The translations under genes and the position numbers were made by a program. DNA of 64,000 bases from Hydractinia symbiolongicarpus (Eukaryota > Cnidaria > Hydrozoa > Anthoathecata > Hydractiniidae). The notes under the pieces are model-generated. The model was given only the letters and a program-made list of their open reading frames with translations. It was not told where the DNA came from and did no database searches. The stretch covers positions 30,353,828-30,417,827 of the forward strand of contig NC_079876.1 in assembly GCF_029227915.1 (NCBI RefSeq), written 5' to 3'. Below are positions 34,760-46,275 of the stretch, piece after piece. Positions within the stretch are counted from its first letter, which is position 1, and the number at the start of each line of letters is the position of its first letter.

Positions 34760-37472
34760 CTAGTCGATAAGGCCCGTGGAGAAATCCACTTAGGCAGAAG
34801 GACAATGGAAAAATAGGTTCTTTTAGAAGTTTTTCTGACGTCAGCAGTGTATATACAAAAAAATGTTCTTAAAATCTTACACAAAATGTCAAATATCAAA
34901 TCACATTAAATCCTCCACACAAATCTTACACAAAATAAAAAAGAACAGCTTGCAAGGTGTAAAATCTAGTTGATAAAAAGTTACAACAACGACACTCACA
35001 ACATCGACACTCACAACACTAAACTCACAAAACCGACAGTAAGAAGACCGACAGTTACAACACCAACAGTCACACCACGGATAATAACAATTTCAAAAAT
35101 AACGCATCTCAAATATTTACATCTTATAAGTGATTATGTTGAAAACCCTCAGTATTTTATTCTGAAGTGTCAAAAAGGAGGCCTCCAAGAGTTAGCAAAA
35201 ATAAGTTTTTTACACATTTTAAATATTGTTTTTCCCTTACGCTTATACAAAAATATGAAAAAGCCGTAGTTTGGAAAACATAAAATTTAGAAATCTAGAA
35301 AAGTCAGTCATTTTAGTTGCATTACCATCCTCTCCCACAAAAATTTACACAAAATGTAAAAATCAACCAGTTAAGAACACAAAAAATTTCTCTTGTAGTT
35401 CCGCACTGCCCTTTACCAACAATTTTAAACATAAATGTCAAAAAATCAATGAGCAAAGAATAAACTTGAATCAACAAAGATTATGTGTAGAGCTTGAAAC
35501 ACTAATCAAAATAATGTTAGAATCAAGTACAACACTAACAATAATAATAAAGTCAGAAATAACACATCTCAAATATTTACTTCGTTGAAAACCTTTAATA
35601 TTTCAATCAGAAGTGTCAAAAAACATCAAATTTATATCTGGAAAACATTTATTCAATTACATACTATCCTGTTTCCCAAAAATATACACAAATTGTAAAA
35701 ATTAACAGGTTAAGAACACAAAAAAATTTTCCTTTGTATGATGATCTGTAGTTACCTTTACCAACCATTTTAAACGTGAATGTCAAAAATAAATAAGGAG
35801 TAAATTTGAATCAACAAAGATATTACTTTTGGAAAACAGAGTGTATATACGGTCCGTCCTCACACAAGTTAACACAAAATGTAAAACAGATCGGTTTTTG
35901 AGGAGCACATCCAAATCAACAAAAATCAGTTCATTTAGCATGTTCTATATTGCTATTGCCTTAACAAAAACGTGAAACCATGGAATTTTCTTCCAGCAAA
36001 AATGACATCACATACAGTTTAGTTCTCCCCAACAAAAGTTTATAATACGAACTATGAAAAAGCTATTAGCTTACACAACAGCCTTTAGTGGAGGCCAATT
36101 CTACAAAATTTGTGCTTTCAGTATATTGCATGTGGTCTTTTTCCCACAAAAGTTTACAGAAAATTTTAAAAAACAGCAGTTTGCAACACAAACAAAAACA
36201 CGAACAACCTTCCCGAACCGAACAACTCTCATAAATTAAAATAAAGTCAAAAACCCATGTAAATTTCCAATCAAATGTCTAGCTACACCCCCCTGTAAAA
36301 ATAACCTGGCATTTTACATGTAGGCTGACGAAAGTTAAACAGGATGTCAGAAACAAAACAATAAAAAATAACTTAACACACACGCTTTAAATTCTGGAAA
36401 AAAAATATTCCACTTGTCATACTGCACGTGGTCCCTTTGTAAAGTTTACAGGAAATGCGAAAAGAAATATAAAATACATCTGCAAAAGTTTAAGTCTTTA
36501 AAGATTTTGTAGGTAGGTAGCTAGCTAGCTTGTTACATCATAATTCGTGCTCATAAAAGAAAAGAAGTTTGGACACTAAGGTAGCTAGCTATAGATAATT
36601 AAAAAAGAGGAATAACAATATAAGTCATAGGTTAGAGCTAGCCCATGGAGGACAACATTAGCTAGCTAACAGTAGCTAAGACCCCCAGTTAAATATACTT
36701 AAACTGGGAACACTTAGCTAAAACTAAAGCTAGCTATTTATGCTTAGTAAAACACATATAAAGAGAAACAATAGTAATGTAAAAATAATACCATTACAGT
36801 GATCAGTAAGTTCAACAAACCAAAGTTTTCCGTTTGTTAGTCAGCTAACAGCTTTATGTAGCATTTTGAATTTTAGGACAAACACATTAGTTACGCACCA
36901 GGGGATACATTAATTATGCAACAAAAACATAAACAAATATGGTGGCTAGGTTTGTTTTTAAAAAAGCGCTAAAATATGAAACTTCAAGAATTTGAGGCTT
37001 TTCTTGGAAAATGCGAGTCTGCTTGCTCCAGTGACATAAAAACTAAACGTCTAAAAACATCAAAGTTCTTACTATTTGTGATTTCAAATCCACTTCAACC
37101 TCTAGCTTCTATTTTCTTCTTCTAACTTTACTACTTTACTTCTAGCTCTAGCTACCACTTCTCACTTCATTTCTTGGACTTTTTTTTCTCTGAATTACTT
37201 TTTGCAATTTTTCAAGACGAAGGGGCTGTTTTCTTGTTGTTGCTTTTGTGTCGAGGGTTACCATATTTCGGGAGTTAGCCGTTAAAATTTTTTCAGCAAA
37301 TCAAGTTGCTTCATTTAGATCACGTGATGTAAACAAAGTAAACCCGCTGGCAAAATGAATATAACTTTTTCGGAGACTTCAAAGGAAATTTCGGCTACAT
37401 CAAAGAAAAATGAACACATCCACTTTGCCTGTCACAGACAGACGGACACACTCTCCGTATTATTATAAGAGA
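34760..37472 (-). mobile_element. non-autonomous Helitron, 2.7 kb
   Basis: On the minus strand it starts TCTCTTATAATAATACGG after A and ends GGGCCTTATCGACTAG before T. A hairpin (GTGGATTTCTCCAC) lies 10-11 bases before the CTAG terminus. TC start, CTRR end, subterminal hairpin and A/T insertion site are the full Helitron signature. No Rep/helicase gene is present. The interior is AC-rich degenerate tandem repeats (34960-36300) plus GCTAGC runs (36510-36730). A 321-bp relative with the same ends is at 59790-60110. Confidence 0.8.
34960..36300. repeat. degenerate tandem repeats inside the Helitron
   Basis: Two layers are visible. One is a short CAACACTGACAGTCAC-like repeat at 34980-35090. The other is a longer unit, about 300-350 bp, marked by CCCACAAAAATTTACACAAA and GTTAAGAACACAAAAAA, recurring near 35340, 35680, 35860 and 36150. 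Open frames here are lysine/threonine-rich artefacts. Confidence 0.6.
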
Positions 37473-38409
37473 TACCCTCTGCTTCCATAGCTTGAAATGT
37501 GTAGTAGAACTCACAACAAACGTACATCCAAATGTCTCTCCATAGACACTCTATCCTTTGATTATGTAGTGAAGAGCCTGCTATGTAACTGCCGCGGTTG
37601 TTTCCTCTTAACCGTTCTATTTCTTCCCAGACAATAATATTTTCTTCACCTTTATCAGTACCTAATACGTGATGGAATACTAAATTCATCTATTGTATTG
37701 TTAAAAAGATAAACTACTGTTTCTTTTTTATTATTAGTGGCGCATTTTAAATAGACAATTACGCAAAAGAAACCATCAATAGCACCATGGATGACAAATC
37801 CCCAATTTACAAGGCCTTGATGGCCGTCTGCATGCCAAAGACTATTAGGAGCAGGAACATTGTATTTTCGTTTTTTAACAAGGCAAGCCCACCGAATTCC
37901 CGAACTTGATGGGTCAACACATACTTATGCCTTAACAATTCTCTTTTGTTGAATTCTAAGATCTCAAATATTAAGTAATAGTTGATCTTCCAGCAAACAT
38001 ACCATGCATTGACATCTGAAATTAAAAATCTTAAATGCAAAAAAAAAAAGATTAAGTTAGAAGGACCCTGACCCAGTTCATACATAGTAATACAAGCAAT
38101 CACAAAAACGTGTTGTTATGTATAAATATACGTGTATGTTTTACATGGTGCATCTATATTTGTCATCAAAACTTCAAAATATGGATTAAATTATGTATAT
38201 GCAGACATAAATAAATTTATAAAAAAATTATATTAGTTTAAAAAACATATTGATGGAATCAAAAATAAAATGTCTCAATATATACTTAACATTCTGCTAA
38301 AAAAAGTATCATCAAAAGTTATGGAAGGAAGTTGAATAAGCCGCCAAAAGCTCAGTATTATTATCTTATTATTAAGGTATTTATGGAATAATCAGATAAT
38401 CGAACATAC

Positions 38410-39080
38410 CTTTTCACATAATGCTTTAAGTTCCATTTGCAGCGTCGTCTACAGAAACAAATGCCATTGACTTTGAAACCTTGCCAGTAGCAATATATTG
38501 ATACACACAGGGTGCTAAGCAAGCTATCCCAACACCCACTTGGGCAAGACTGTGAGCCATAATTTCCCCATCAAGTTCCATTACACCAGACAAGCCTGTA
38601 GCAGCATTATGAACAGGGAGTTTTTTATTTGCATTTCCATCAAACAAAGGTGGTAGCTCTTCACCACCACTAATCATTTAAAAATAAACAACTGTATATA
38701 ATTTTCCAAGCACACCACCAGTGTCAATAGCAGACTGTCCCTTGTACATGATTGATAATTTTAATTAACTTTGATTGCAAAAGCTCAATAGTGATGGTAA
38801 ATCTTAGAATTTCTTGTCATTATTCTTGGTTTTATCTTGGTTTTCAAGTAGATCATTGACTAACTATTGCAAGTGAATTATTTCGTTAGTCTGTGTTTTT
38901 TTGATTTTGAGGTACCTTCGGCTGATGCTGATTCTTCATCACTAGGTGGCATGCTTACGTAATTATGATCAAGCAAAGTTGTTTAAATTTTATTTGAAGA
39001 ATTTTGTGTCGGAACTTTATTTAATGAAGGTAATGTTAAGTCTTCATCATTATTATCATTATCACCATTATCATTGTTGC
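38410..39080 (-). pseudogene. G2E3-like HECT-domain protein relic
   Basis: Three blocks on the minus strand fit the degenerate HECT region of G2E3-like proteins: IMYKGQSAIDTGGVLGKLY (about 38750-38690; the family pattern is F-x-GE-x-A-x-D-x-GG-x-x-R), LPPLFDGNANKKLPVHN through ELDGEIMAHSLAQVGVG and LAPCVYQYIATG (38660-38480), and MELKALCEKV before a consensus donor (GTATGT at 38409). Frameshifts separate them, near 38740 and 38440. An acidic, Asn/Asp/Ser-rich linker (SDEESASAEGTSKSKK) extends upstream to about 39080. These proteins are ubiquitin ligases or former ones; here no catalytic Cys region remains. The relic lies 300-400 bp upstream of the integrase relic on the same strand. Confidence 0.6.
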
Positions 39081-39960
39081 TACTTCTACACATTAACACG
39101 TTTAATAAGCCGGTAATACAGTTTGCCTTGACCCCATAAACCCCATAAAGTTCTAAGATTGGACTAGTTCCAGATCCAATTTGCTGGAGCTAAGGGCACT
39201 GACAACTTCGGGACTGACGTAATATTACGTCAGAAACACTTAAGGGTTTAATTTTGCCTCGCTATCACTATCGTAAAAAGGTACATGCAACTATGTCCCT
39301 TGGAAACAACAATGAGAACGGTTAAGACAAGCTGCTCGAATATATCGCAGCCCTCAGATTGAATTATTTACCACAAGACCTAATTTTGTTTTGAAAGCTA
39401 CACATGGCTTGCATTTATTCAGTATGACCGTGTCGTGCTTCGAAAAAACACTCGACTTCTATCAGATTATTACGGAATTGATTTAGTTTTTCTACGTGCT
39501 TGATAAGGAAAATAGTGTCATTGATCATTTACCAAATAGAAAAAGTGGTTAAAATATGCCAAAACCGTTCTTTACTTCTTAACAAATAATCATGGTTGAA
39601 AGACAAAATTGCGCAAATAAAAAATATAATTATTATCTGTAATGTTTCGGTAATAATATTTAAAGGCAAAAAAATCGAATAACTTATTGGTAATGCGGGT
39701 CAAAAGTTGGTTCGAATAACTGAAAGTTCTTTAGCTAAACTTTTTATTAAAAATCCACGGGAATGGGAAACGATCAGAATAAGCGTGAAGTTTGAAATAA
39801 CTTCCAGTTTGGGCAATTGGCGGTCTAGTGTACGGCACACGAACGTCATGTGCCTTGTGACCCGTTCCTTTGATGAGGCAATATAAAGTTATATAGAAGA
39901 TAGATGTGCACATTCTATATGACCAGTCTCATAAATATTCAGGGATATCCCAGTTTATTA
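39081..39960. other. no gene seen
   Basis: No exon or clear repeat is recognised between the HECT relic and the SINE. Confidence 0.4.
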
Positions 39961-39962
39961 TT

Positions 39963-40186
39963 TCCAGAAGGGCTCATGGCTAAGATTGGGGAGTCCTAGA
40001 GTATTTAATGCTCATTTTGCGTCACACAGAGCCAATTAGGGTCCGCGCTACACCACCACTCCTTGTGACATCCATCAGTGTTCTATCTCCCTAATTTCCA
40101 TTACATGACTTGCGTTAATTGGGGGCTATGGTAACTTTCACTTGCCCATATTGAATTGCCGTTAAGAGAACCAAACCCCGAAACAA
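39963..40186 (-). mobile_element. tRNA-derived SINE, family 2, copy B
   Basis: Same body and tail as 18012-18296 (CCAGAAGGGCTCATGG, GAGTATTTAATGCTCATTTT, CATCCATCAGTG), same strand, more decayed head (B-box region GGTTTGGTTCTC on the minus strand near 40178). Confidence 0.6.
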
Positions 40187-40349
40187 GTTATGGTGACAAA
40201 ACGTTCTGGAATATCACGGCATGTTTGGTAAAACGTAGCAGTAATTATTCTAAAAGTGCCTGTTTCTTATATGCCTTTAAATGTTGTAATATTCGTTTTT
40301 AGTTTACATCACGAGATCCAACAAAAACTATCTAGTGTGACACAAGGAA

Positions 40350-40985
40350 TATCTTGATACGTTTAAATAAAGACGACAGCATTGATGATAGATTGTATTA
40401 TAAACTTAGACCTTGAGACACTCCACCGCCTCAATTCTATGGTCTTCCTAAATTGTATAAACATGGAATTCCTATACGTCCAATTGTTTCGTGCACAGGA
40501 TTGGATTTGTATAATTTTTCTATATATCTAGCTTCCATTCTTAGCAATTACACAAAGAGGGATGACTGTAAAAATTCAAAAGAGTTTTCGGAATTTATGA
40601 GAAATATACGGAGCGAGGACGATGAGTGTATGGTATTACTTGATTTTACTTCACTGTACACAAATGTACTGACAAAGGACACATTATATATCATCAGGGA
40701 ATACGTAGTATACTGTGGCATCCGAAAGACATAATATATCTAGAGAGTCAATGTAATATTTTACTACGAAATCACGTGTAACGATTGGTGATGCTGTTTA
40801 TGTTGGTGAAACGAAACGAATTATCAAACAACGTAAAAAAACGCAAACACAGACACAAATAAGATTGTGTACAATAGCTGGAAGATTGATCATATTATTG
40901 ATTAGGACAATAAAAAGATCATAGACCAAGAGTCCGGTTGGACAGAAAGAAAAGTGAAAAAAACCATAAATAGTTCAGACAGATA
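40350..40985 (+). pseudogene. Penelope-like element relic (reverse transcriptase and GIY-YIG ends)
   Basis: 40412-40680 reads QFYGLPKLYKHGIPIRPIVS, then SKEFSEFMRN and CMVLLDFTSLYTNV: RT motifs typical of Penelope elements (YGLPKxHKxGxPLRPIVS; motif A with the first catalytic Asp). 40790-40985 reads AVYVGETKRIIKQR and DNKKIIDQESGWTERKVKK, the GIY-YIG nuclease and its downstream block. The palm with the second and third catalytic Asp is missing, and stops and shifts separate the parts. A deleted, dead copy. Confidence 0.8.
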
Positions 40986-41071
40986 TACCATATTTAGTAT
41001 TTCCTATCAAATTCCAGTATGGTTAACCAGATTTCGTAGTTTAAGTTATTTGTATTTGTATAATCGGGAGA

Positions 41072-41091
41072 CCCGGCGTCAAAACGCCGGG
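41072..41091. repeat. perfect 8-bp hairpin with CAAA loop
   Basis: CCCGGCGT CAAA ACGCCGGG, unusually G/C-rich for its surroundings. A weaker version (ACCCGGTGTTAAACACCCG) occurs at the matching place of the second tandem copy near 41530. Confidence 0.8.
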
Positions 41092-41097
41092 CTAAGC

Positions 41098-41920
41098 CAT
41101 AAGTTGCCCTTCCCTGAAGAGCGCTTAATAAGAACCGCAAACTGTGCGACACGGTCAGGTGGAGAGCTTTAGTATGGTATGCAGAATGGCGTAAGTTAAG
41201 GGAAGCGCATACACTATTTTAGTGTTGCGGCTGTAACATATTTTTCAAGAAATATTTTTCCCACACCAAAAGCTGAAATAAAAACAGAGTTTACAAACCG
41301 TAGTTGTTCCTTCATAACAAAAACAATCGGTCAATACTATTATATTTTGCAGAATAAGTGTCTGTGAAAGTTAAAAAATTAATCGTGACACCACCGCTTA
41401 GTAGAGGTTAACCGTGTCGCACATGCGTTAGGCTTAATACCCTTTTCCAAAAACTGTATTGTAGCTTTGATTTACAAAACACAGGATACATTGTTGAGAC
41501 CTCAGGTTAAGCCACAAGTAGCTGTGTTACCCGGTGTTAAACACCCGAATGAGTGATTAATAATAACCGTCAACTGTGCTACACATTCAACTAAAACGCT
41601 TACAAATACAGATATATAGTGTGTATTAAATCAAGTGGAGCGCACACAATTTATGGTGTTTTACGATAAAAAAAAAACACGTTTTTACATAAAAAAACAA
41701 TTTATAAGAAACTGACTAGCTGCCTTTTAAAAAAATAAGAAATTTTACAAGTTGCACAAAATGCAAAGTAATTAAGTAAGAAATTTTTAATTAAGAAATA
41801 ACTTTTAAGCTGACACAAACACACACAATCCGTTGTTATCCCATCATAGCAAAAACAATTAGTTATAATAATTTTATTTTGTGGAATAAGTTACAGTAAA
41901 CGAAATTAGAAACACATGAC
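41098..41920. repeat. diverged tandem duplication of about 0.4 kb
   Basis: 41098-41400 and 41513-41920 share ordered blocks: TTAATAAGAACCGCAAACTGTGC versus TTAATAATAACCGTCAACTG, GGAAGCGCATACACTATTTT versus GGAGCGCACACAATTTATGG, and CATAACAAAAACAAT versus CATAGCAAAAACAAT. It lies directly after the Penelope-like relic and could be part of it. Confidence 0.6.
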
Positions 41921-43140
41921 GAAACGGCCCGTTGCTATTTCCGGAAACGCAGGTCCGTAAAAATTGGAGCCCGTGCTATTTTTCCGATAAAAGCTGCGCG
42001 GAACCATTCTGAACACACAGAATACGGCTATTATTATAGAGATTTGCATAAACGGTAATTTTAAGCATATGAAACTTGTTTTTTCGAATCAATAATTTTT
42101 TGTATCGCGTATTTTGAATAAATTTTTAGAAGGTTTTAAAGGAGAGGCGAACAAAAAAATTTTTTGTGGCAGCCACAAAATAAATTTTAGGCGAGGTAGC
42201 CAAAATTAAGGAACGTCTAAATCCCAAAGTCTAATAAAATAACTACTATAACGACACACAAATAACTATGTTTCATAAATAAATATCCATATTCCTTCCT
42301 AGCAACATTTTTACAAAGTTTTTATGACTGTCTGGGTAAAAAGAAGCAAGTTTGAGATGTACTTACCAATAAACATTAAAAATCAGACATTTAACTCGAG
42401 ATAAGAAGGAATATTTTACATACGATCGTAGTGCCAGCATTTTAAAACCTTCGTTAATGTTTCTTGGAACTTTATAAACATTTTTCACAGCCAATAATAA
42501 TATTCTTTTCGTATTTTAATTCGTTTTTTCACAACGAACATCCAATTTCGAACGATAAAGTTTGTTGTAATGAGATGGGTCCAAATTTGATAAATACACA
42601 GACCGGGAACTTTCAATAACAAATCTACCGTGCAAATATGGAGGTTTTAGCTCTGTTTACAAATCTATATTTTCTTTATCTTTACCCATGAATTAGTTTA
42701 CTAAGTTCAGTATTAAAAATAAAAATATTTTCGTCGTGGTATTTAACTAATAGCATATTTTCTAATTTGATCTTTAACTTGTTTATTATTTTTTAAAAAA
42801 ACAATCATCATCGAAGCGTGGCTGTCACTGTAGAGAAAGATATAATATTGTTTCTGACCAACCACCAGTTTGGCAAATGTGTAAAAATACTGAACCATAA
42901 AAAGAATGATTCAAGGATAAAAGTAAAAACTGGTATTTAAACTTCTAAGGGAGATATTTTCTGGGTATAATGTGAGTATAATAACGTGTTGTTGTGCTGC
43001 AAAAGTTTTAAGCCACAAATTCACCTTGTTTAAACAAGGAGTTTTAATTTATATAAAAACAGCAAATCTTTCAGCAAAACCATTTTTTACTTGATTTTAT
43101 GCTATCTAAATAAAACTAAACAATTGTCAAGATTTTACGG
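41921..43140. other. no gene seen
   Basis: AT-rich sequence without a recognisable exon, RNA gene or repeat. Confidence 0.4.
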
Positions 43141-43146
43141 GATATT

Positions 43147-43300
43147 CCAGATCAGCGGATCTGGTCTTTGAAATTATTTCAGGTATCACGAATTTTCAAT
43201 CAGCAGCCGTGCCACGGCTGTTCGCCACTCAATCACCTGAAAGAAAAAAAGAATCCTGACGATGCGGTTGAGTCCGCATAAGCATCAACGTCTAGTTTTT
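43147..43300. other. cluster of three hairpins
   Basis: CCAGATCAGCGGATCTGG (43147-43164), CAGCCGTGCCACGGCTG (43204-43220) and ATGCGGTTGAGTCCGCAT (43262-43279) are each near-perfect stem-loops within 135 bp of otherwise AT-rich DNA. It could be a structured RNA or a retroelement end. No known family is recognised. Confidence 0.5.
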
Positions 43301-43854
43301 CTGACGTCGATTCCAAAAGATTATGTTCCAGGTTGTAAAAGAATCTTTATTGTGGTTTTCGTTCATGGTCAAAAATCCGTTATGCTGGTCTAAAAATGCT
43401 GACCAAGCTGTATCATGTGGCCACTCATTTCGTAGGAAATTTAATACTGAGCAAGAATCGGTATTTGGTATTACATAATAAACACGACGCTAACTAGACG
43501 ACACACATTGAAAAGGTGAATACATTTTTCAATAATAGTTCCACATACGTCTAATCATAAGGTTACGGTATGTAGATGTTACAATTTGTTTTGGAATATA
43601 CTCCCAATTCAAATTTTGCAAAACTCACAGTACTGCATATTTCTACCGTGACGAGGACAGACATCTTCCTAGGTTCATTGAATGCAGCTTTATTAATCTA
43701 TTAATATATTTATTCTTTCTTTAAAGTCGATATACAATAAATGGGCTAGAAACTTTACAAAATATAACTTAAAATAAAAAAATTTGAAAAACTTTGAAAA
43801 AAAAAATGAAAAAAATTGCAAAATCTCACGGTATATTAAAGACGGCTTTTCTCG

Positions 43855-44020
43855 TCTCTAACTCGTCTGGACATCTTTCGACTATAAAATACAATCTCAA
43901 AGACGTTTATTTGGTCTCTGTAAGACCAGTCAAATCTCATCCGAAGTAAATGTCTCAAAGACGTCTTTATTTGGTAAGACCAGTACAATCTTGTTCGAAA
44001 TAAACGTCTTAAAGACGCTT
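43855..44020. repeat. tandem repeat of about 55-60 bp, 2-3 copies
   Basis: Units share AAAGACGT(C/T)TATTTGGT, AAGACCAGT and CGAAATAAACGTCTTAAAGA-like blocks. The Arg-rich minus-strand frame (LRHLLRMRFDWSY) is the translation of this repeat. Confidence 0.75.
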
Positions 44021-44319
44021 CCCAAATTATATAATATTTGCCTGTGCTTAAATTACACAAACCTATTATGTTGCCAACAGAAATGTATTATTATAAAACG
44101 GTGCTATCTATTTTTTACAATGAAAAACTTGCCCCACTTGTTTAAAAAAAGAACGAGAAACAAAAATATCAAGAGAAAAAATCTTTATGATCATAAATCT
44201 TGGATAGTAGTGGAACGAATTAGTTTTAACTTGCTCTTGAGCTAGCGCTTCTATATTTCCAGAAATACGTATCATTTTTGATAAAAAATAAAACCACAAC
44301 AACAAAAACGTTTGCAAAA
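44021..44319. other. no gene seen
   Basis: Short AT-rich stretch upstream of the small ORF. Confidence 0.4.
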
Positions 44320-44607
44320 ATGTGTTGTAAAGGCACCACAGGCAACATTGTTGCTGTTGTAGCCCAGCATCACCTGTTGGGTTACATAGAGGTTAGAAAG
44401 TACAAAGCGCATGAACTGGAAGCTTTTCACATATTTATTAGACTTTGTCGTGAAGATTATCAACCATTTATAACCTGCGTTGATGCCCGAGAAATAACCG
44501 TTTCAACTGCAAATTTTCACACAGAGATTGCTTTCAGAAGCCATGAGCAAACATCTATTTCTTCATACCAGAAGAAGCATATATTACATTTTACAATGGT
44601 TTATTAA
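44320..44607 (+). CDS. small unrecognised ORF, 95 residues
   Basis: Opens at ATG 44320 and runs to TAA at 44605-44607. Its composition is mixed rather than low-complexity (LGYIEVRKYKAHELEAFHIF, then YQPFITCVDAREITVSTANF) and is unlike the surrounding chance frames. There is no signal peptide, membrane span or family I can name. It may be an exon or the relic of a mobile-element gene. Only frame length and composition support it. Confidence 0.3.
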   Translation: MCCKGTTGNIVAVVAQHHLLGYIEVRKYKAHELEAFHIFIRLCREDYQPFITCVDAREITVSTANFHTEIAFRSHEQTSISSYQKKHILHFTMVY

Positions 44608-45979
44608 GTGGATTCTTATACGGGTTTTGTTTACAACGTTTTATTAGCAACCTTATTGAAGTTAACAACAAATTTTAAATTTCAAACAATTTTACGGGTT
44701 TAATAACTAGTCTATTATAATATTATGATAACTGTGTCTGTGAGGTTGGTTGTAACAAGTCGATTACAAAAAATTTTCTTAAAAACGCCTATAAAACAGA
44801 CTTTTGTTTGCGTTTTAATTGATTAGAATAAATCGTGCAACAAAATAAACTGATTTAAATGGGAATTTTGTGTACAGATGCAGTTAAACAAAACATTGGG
44901 TTGTATAGTAAAATATTCAGGACATAACAGAACACTGTACACCGCTCATTCTTTATACGAAACCATTATTTTACAGAATTCTCACGTCTTTTATCAATGA
45001 TGAAAATGCCACAGTTATCAAGAGATGTTGGCGACGTATCCTTTGTATTAGTTTTTATCAATCGGAAATCAATTGCAAGTGTTGTCAAATCATTGGACTT
45101 CAGTGAAATCATTTTTTAAAATTAGCTATTGAAAAACAATAGATGTTACTCAGGACAATTCGCTGTAGCATCACTGTTATAGCGAATAGAACAGTCATAA
45201 CGCGCTTGTCATAGTAACAATTATTATTGCTCTTGTGATCGCGATTGTTAATACGCGAAATTTTTCTTGCTCTTACTTTACTTACTGGTTGTTCTCTCTA
45301 ATTCTTGAAGAAGATGTAACTATTAAAAATTAATAAATAATAAAAAAGAAAAAACATTGCTTATTGTTTGCCGACAGATATAAAATAGATAAGAAAAATA
45401 ATGTGAAAAAACGAGTTTTGTTTCTGCAATGCGCCATTAAACAAAATTTTGGGATATTTGGAAAACAATACAGATTTTTTTTTGTTTAGATAAAGCATAC
45501 ATTTAGTAGTATAAGATGTTATAACAAAACACAAGTTTTCTTAATCTCCACAAGAATTCACGAAAGTTGTGCTCTATCTTGATTTGTGAAATATTTATAA
45601 CTTTCCAACGATCAAAAGATAAACATTCATAAAGTCTTTTATAGTATACTTTGGAACTGACTTTTTAGTTTTATGAGGAATTTATAAAAGCAATGTTTAA
45701 ATTAACCGAAAAAACAAACTTTAGAGACAAAAAGGTTGGTGATATTTTTATGGTTTTAATATTTATTTAAATGTTTTTTGAGAAGTGGAGCTGTACGTTA
45801 GATTCTACATCCGTGAAAATCTAGGTGAGGATGTCTTTGATCGAAATAAATTCTGAGTTGATCCATCTTAGACTTGTCTTTGGAACACCGAAACTTATAT
45901 TCACAGTAATGGTTTGTTTAGCCTCGAATAACATAATCATTTGTTTCTCCGTGTTTTATCTTGACTTATATATAGCGTA
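44608..45979. other. no gene seen
   Basis: AT-rich sequence; no exon, repeat array or RNA gene is supported. Confidence 0.4.
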
Positions 45980-46140
45980 ACCCGTTGTTTCGTGTAATCT
46001 GTAATCTACTTTTGTGTAATTGGTGCTTTTGTGTTACCGGTACTTTTTTTTAAACGGGCATTTAATTGTAAGCGGTATTAGCATTACCAGTGTTTTTGTG
46101 TGACCAGTATTTTACTGCAACAGGTGTTTTACCCGGTGTT
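45980..46140. repeat. degenerate minisatellite, GTGTNACCGGTNTTTT type
   Basis: Loose repeats such as GTGTAATTGGTGCTTTT, GTGTTACCGGTACTTTT, GTGTGACCAGTATTTT and GGTGTTTTACCCGGTG, period about 17-20 bases. Confidence 0.55.
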
Positions 46141-46275
46141 TTTAGACAGAAACAAACCTTTATTGCCCCCAAGAGATTTGCAATTATAACCTACTTTAAA
46201 CTTTAACTTTTCCCACAATGCAAGTCCAAATGCGAAGTGTGTGGTTAGTATTGCTAACAGCTTAGGGTACCTTAT
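46129..46275 (-). CDS. candidate terminal exon with a membrane segment
   Basis: On the minus strand a good acceptor (TTCTTTCTTTTGCAG) leads at 46275 into 48 open codons: IRYPKLLAILTTHFAFGLAL, then WEKLKFKVGYNCKSLGGNKG, ending at TAA (46129-46131). One hydrophobic segment suggests a membrane protein's last exon. No upstream exon was found and the 3' end overlaps the minisatellite, so the call is weak. Confidence 0.3.
   Translation of the reverse strand: MRYPKLLAILTTHFAFGLALWEKLKFKVGYNCKSLGGNKGLFLSKNTG

Larger units (their letters stand above)
34019..38020 (-). pseudogene. integrase-core (DDE) transposon protein, two exons, frameshifted
   Basis: The upstream exon (about 38020-37476) gives VPAPNSLWHADGHQGLVNWG (first Asp), then HGAIDGFFCVIVYLKC. 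After a frameshift near 37672 come DKGEEN (second Asp, normally SDHGGEN) and SLHNQRIECLWRD (third, Glu). It ends EAEG at 37476 in phase 1. The downstream exon begins at 34367 (LLNADDPRHLYILHHIF, then RINHAIESFVKGWNKHP and SPEKVWSNGMMDI). After another shift it runs to the acidic tail DDLTWFGFDLYAPSPTEYET with a stop at 34019. Two in-frame stops also occur upstream of LWHADG. The family is the animal integrase-core domain group that cuts and joins element DNA. The 3.1-kb intron is mostly a Helitron. A dead relic. Confidence 0.75.
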
